This document shows positions 60,658 through 64,000 of a DNA stretch of 64,000 nt, in pieces; positions within the stretch are counted from its first letter, which is position 1; each line of letters opens with the position of its first letter. The DNA is taken from contig NC_133537.1 in assembly GCF_048544455.1 (NCBI RefSeq), forward strand, positions 19,095,541-19,159,540, written 5' to 3'. The notes under the pieces are model-generated. The model saw nothing but the letters and a program-made list of their open reading frames with translations. It ran no database searches and had not been told where the DNA came from. This DNA is from Silene latifolia (Eukaryota > Streptophyta > Magnoliopsida > Caryophyllales > Caryophyllaceae). Position numbers and translations under genes: made by a program.

Positions 60658-61962
60658 AAGGGGGATGGGGTGAATTAGGTGTACCTTTTAAAAATTTTCT
60701 CCTTTACTTGCTTAGAGACTAACACAAGTAAGAGTTATTAAGTACAAACTTGAGAAACTTAATGGATTGTAAGTTCACAAGAGGTACAACAGGTCTATGC
60801 AACAGCATGAGTGACTATTGCACAGCACTGATGTTTAAAAATTGGTTCAGCTCCTACTCCGGAGCCTACATCCAACCGTTATTTTATTGCTTGTTTAGAA
60901 ATTTACTCAAACTTAACTAAACCATTACAATGAAAATAACTCGCCAACCTACTCGGGTTGCAGTTGCTTGAAGCTACTCCGCTTCAAGACTTTCCCTTGC
61001 TTAAAGCTGCTCCGCTTCAAGACTTAAGTTCTATCTCAACGGTTTACAGAGTCAGAATCTCAGTGGTTCACTTAAGAACATGGAGATTACAATTAAGACC
61101 TAAATACGAGAATCATTGAACATATTCTTTATGGAACAGTGAAGCGAACTGGTACTTGGAGTTTTTGTACCTTTGAAAAAACAATCGAAGACTTTTAAAA
61201 ACAGAAAAATGGTTTTGCAAATGAATGAAGAACAAAACTTTATATGCTAAAAAGATTTGCAAAGTGTTTTACAATGAATGCTCTTCAAAGTCTTAGTAAT
61301 AAATGATGTCTAACGCTCCTTATTTATAGTAGAAGAAATGACCTAAGGTGGGACCTTAGATAATATAATTCATTAATAAATTAAGTAGCTTAGATTGATT
61401 GTTAGTATTAGGTGTTGCTTAACCATAGAAAAAATCAGAATGCTTTTCTCAGATTTTAAGTTCCAACACACTCAACATGACAACTTACCACAAATGGTAA
61501 AAAGCATTTGTACTTGACTACGTCAACTTTCCATTTATGTAAAAGTAGATGGATAATAAAAGGGGAGTTGAATTATTCAATTTGATCTCTTTTATTTCTG
61601 AAATTTATCTCAAAACTTTGTTTTTTAAATTTCAAACCTCTTAGAATATTGCTTTTGAAAGGATTTGAACACTTAGAATTTTTCCGAAAATTCTCCATGC
61701 GTTAAGACCAGAAACCGTGGTGCAACAGTCACAAGAACTATTGCATGGTTTTGCAATCACTTATGCTTAAAAGAGGATATGTTTAACTACCTCGTTTACA
61801 ACATTCATTTTAGGCAATGGGCTTCCTTGACTTGTCTTTCATCCTGATCATCTTTGGGCTTTTTTGAACAATCATTGGATGCTTCAATTTATTAAACAAT
61901 TTAACTAAGAAGCAAACAATTCAATGACAATGAAACTTGGCATCATCAACCAAATGTGTTCT
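60658..61962. mobile_element. Unclassified 1.3-kb insertion in the element 3 protease region
   Basis: AACACCTAA stands on both sides (60649-60657 and 61963-61971), and the protease code of element 3 resumes beyond it (LKHPLGVLEDIPVKLG on the minus strand at 61972-62016). The true TSD may be shorter, with the rest belonging to the element ends. The insert begins AAGGGGGATGGGGTGAATTA, contains a twofold repeat GCTCCGCTTCAAGACT near 60980-61025 and has no coding region. It resembles a solo LTR in size, but clear TG...CA ends are not visible. Confidence 0.55.
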
Positions 61963-62020
61963 AACACCTAATTTAACGGGAATATCCTCCAAAACACCTA
62001 AAGGGTGTTTAAGATATCTG

Positions 62021-63353
62021 TGATGAGGCTGTCGCAACCCTATCAAAGATGAACCCGAGGGGTCTCTAACTAATGCAGCTAGGGAAGTCGGGGTCGAATC
62101 AACAGGGAGGCTATGTTGCTGTCTACTTGCTAATCTAAGTCTGTCGGTGTCACAAATGGGGGTTTTGATTGGAAACTAAACTAAAACAACGATAAATAAA
62201 GAGTCTAGAAGTAAAGGAAAGAGACTAGGATTGTCGGTTCATCAATGAACGTTAAATGATCGCAGTTAAGGTCACATATTGGTCATATGTATCAGTCTAA
62301 AGGGCGGTGAAAAGGTTCTTCCGGTCCGCTATTCACCCTAAAATACTACTAACTTAGCTTCCGCCCTCATTAGAGTATCCTAAAGAATTGTAGCCGGTCT
62401 CACTCCTTCCAATCTTTCGATCTAGGCCAGAGTTTGCCAAAAACAACTAGAACAATTATGCGCATTAATCGTCTAATCGTCATTAAATGCTACTTATAAC
62501 AACAAAGACATGATACTAACAACAAATCTGCAAACCTAATTAGCAGCTAACAACAATTCATTGATTCACCTAAATCCTAGCAAGGGATTAGCTACTCATA
62601 CTAATTATCATGCTAATAACATAATTGAAACGATAACTAAACTAAACATAATGATTAAATTGAAATAACAATTAAACTAATTATGATAAGAGAGTAAGAA
62701 GGATAGTCAACAATTGAAATAAAGAGGAAAACAATTAAGGGAATTCCAAAGTTTAAATTAAATAAAGAGAAAGGAGAGAAAGGAGAAAATAATTACAAGT
62801 ATAGATCCGGAATAATAAGAACAAAGCAACGTAATGAATGTTTTTCTCTTATATAGTAAGAGATTTTATTATCTAATAATATAATATAGCTAAATATAAT
62901 AGTCTCGACATAAATCCTGCGTGTCAGACTTGGTTTTGCTCGATCGAGCAACATAAAGTTGGTCGATCAAGTATTTTTTTTCTCAAAAGCTCTCAATCGA
63001 ACACTAAAGCACTCGATCGAATATAGTAAGAATCAAGGTAGTCGATCGAGAAGTTTAAAGTACTCGATCGAACACATAAAGTACTCGATCGAACACTAAA
63101 GTACTCGATCGTGTGGTTTCAGCGCGTAATTCCTGCTTCGCGCACTGAACTTCAAACGGCCGCCATTTCTTCGTTACTTGTCTGAATCAAGCGATTTTCA
63201 TGGCGTTGGAAAGCTAAGAGGATAAGCGTTCATATCCAATTAGAATAACCTGATTATCATTTGTATAACTCGAGATATGGCCCTTCTAAGTAGGTACTAG
63301 TTATATGAGGCTCTTCCTTTGCTCGCCTAGCTACCTTACTTCTACGCGCATCA
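62021..63353 (-). repeat. Athila-type LTR (element 4), minus strand
   Basis: On the minus strand it starts TGATGCGCGTAGAAG and ends GCCTCATCA; 1333 bp. Its interior is alignable by eye with the element 2 LTR ('cttatcctcttag.tttccaacgcc'). It has a cluster of about seven TCGATCGA-type sites at 62938-63112. No polypurine tract adjoins its start and no TSD is seen (ATCTG on one side, CAAAT on the other). Confidence 0.75.
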
Positions 63354-63455
63354 CAAATTAGTAGGAATAAACTAAACAACAATAATAATAATCCAACCAA
63401 AATAAACATCCTTCAAATTCTCATCACCTCATCCGTACAATTCACTTACGTCACT

Positions 63456-63690
63456 GGCAGTAGCACAACCCCCTTAACACCGTGCTATGCTCAACTCAAC
63501 TGGCAGTGGTATTTTCATACCATGCTCAACTGGCAGTAGTACCCTCGTACTATGCACAACTGGCAGTAGTACTCACTTACTATGCACAACTATCACTAGC
63601 AGTAGTAATTACTTACTATGCTCATCTGGCAGTAACGATTGCTCGTTATGCACAATTGGCAGTAACACCCTCCGTGTTATGCTCAACTGA
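63456..63690. repeat. 30-bp minisatellite of variable hairpins
   Basis: Seven units with GGCAG at 63456, 63502, 63532, 63562, about 63599 (degenerate), 63628 and 63658. Each has (G)GCAG, a 6-base arm, a loop (mostly 4 bases), a 6-base arm, TGC and a CAACT-like linker. The arms differ between units (TAGCAC, TGGTAT, TAGTAC, TAGTAA, TAACGA, TAACAC), yet six of seven are perfectly self-complementary and the seventh has one mismatch. GCA and TGC outside the arms extend the stem with one bulged G. Two reading frames stay open by period only (30 = 10 codons). Confidence 0.9.
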
Positions 63691-64000
63691 ATAATCAACT
63701 CTCCAACAATCAAATATAACCAACAACAAAAACTCAATTACAATCCCGTCATACAGCTCCGTCAACAACTACACATATACTCCGTCTCATAATAAATTAC
63801 AATATTAACATTAATCCAATCGACCGTCACAATTAAATATTCATTCACTTAACAATAAAACCCGAGTTGAGTAGGAGATTCCTACCTGGCAAGCAACATC
63901 CAATTAAGCAGCTCAAGCGACCCAATAATAAAGCACACGAACCCGATTATAAATTCTTCACAAATCGTCACCTACCAAAATATTATAATATTTACAATTA
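63691..64000. other. Intergenic, no gene seen
   Basis: AC-rich to AT-rich single-copy-looking DNA to the window edge. Confidence 0.4.

Larger units (their letters stand above)
48106..62020 (-). mobile_element. Athila-related element 3, defective and multiply interrupted
   Basis: Minus-strand order from right to left: protease fragment, fused ORF with membrane tail, non-coding 3' region, polypurine tract (plus-strand 51191-51210), LTR (51190-48106). It is interrupted by element 2 (51754-58605), a CACTA element inside the LTR (48677-50537) and an unclassified insertion in the protease (60658-61962). To the right it is cut at 62020/62021, where another LTR begins, so its 5' LTR and gag are missing. 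No reverse transcriptase or integrase is present. The direct join of protease to the tail ORF shows that pol was deleted before these insertions. Confidence 0.85.

Noticed and set aside
63456..63690. CRISPR-like array
   Set aside because: Repeat and spacer lengths superficially fit, but the variable part is a self-complementary stem, the context is a plant nuclear genome and no cas genes exist.
63482..63694. Two overlapping open frames of about 70 codons
   Set aside because: Translations of the 30-bp minisatellite; the period is a multiple of three, so frames stay open without coding meaning.

Overview
This is a repeat-dominated stretch of a plant nuclear genome, probably a eudicot of the order Caryophyllales. 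The order is an inference from the overall style: frequent 'tacggagta' motifs, TCGATCGA-studded Athila LTRs, and SINE and MITE types of that group. Only one gene looks intact: a three-exon R2R3-MYB transcription factor of subgroup 14 (MYB68/MYB84/RAX type) at 24062-25335. Almost everything else is transposable elements, many nested inside one another, and several can be delimited to the base by target-site duplications (TSDs).

Left part (1-11092): a Ty3/gypsy Athila-type element (element 1) with a tRNA-Asp primer site and a mutated gag-pol. It sits inside the Ulp1-like protease gene of an older CACTA transposon, whose subterminal repeats and right terminus follow at 10480-11092.

Middle (11093-38647): AT-rich intergenic DNA with small non-autonomous elements. 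These are a fold-back element, tRNA-derived SINEs, Helitrons at 15083-15509 and 18191-21214, a hAT element with an 8-bp TSD, Stowaway MITEs (one in MYB intron 1), two Mutator-type MITEs with 9-bp TSDs and a Tourist-like element.

38648-46191 is a three-level nest. A minus-strand Helitron contains a 238-bp Stowaway MITE, and that MITE is split exactly at A|T by a second, plus-strand Helitron of 6338 bp (39060-45397). The inner Helitron carries the first four coding exons of a TOPLESS-family corepressor gene, introns retained, with an in-frame stop after 113 codons. A Tourist-like MITE and a hAT element follow.

Right part (48106-63353): a minus-strand Athila relative (element 3) whose LTR is interrupted by a CACTA element (TSD AGA). 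Its internal region is interrupted by a complete non-autonomous Athila relative (element 2, TSD ATAAA) and by an unclassified 1.3-kb insertion, and its far end is cut by a further minus-strand LTR. Elements 2 and 3 lack reverse transcriptase and integrase but share a membrane-anchored protein tail. Elements 1-3 share RNA-hairpin and purine-tract features, some with compensatory base changes.

Near the right edge (63456-63690) is a 30-bp minisatellite in which each unit carries a different but self-complementary 6-bp stem. This is the least explained structure in the window.
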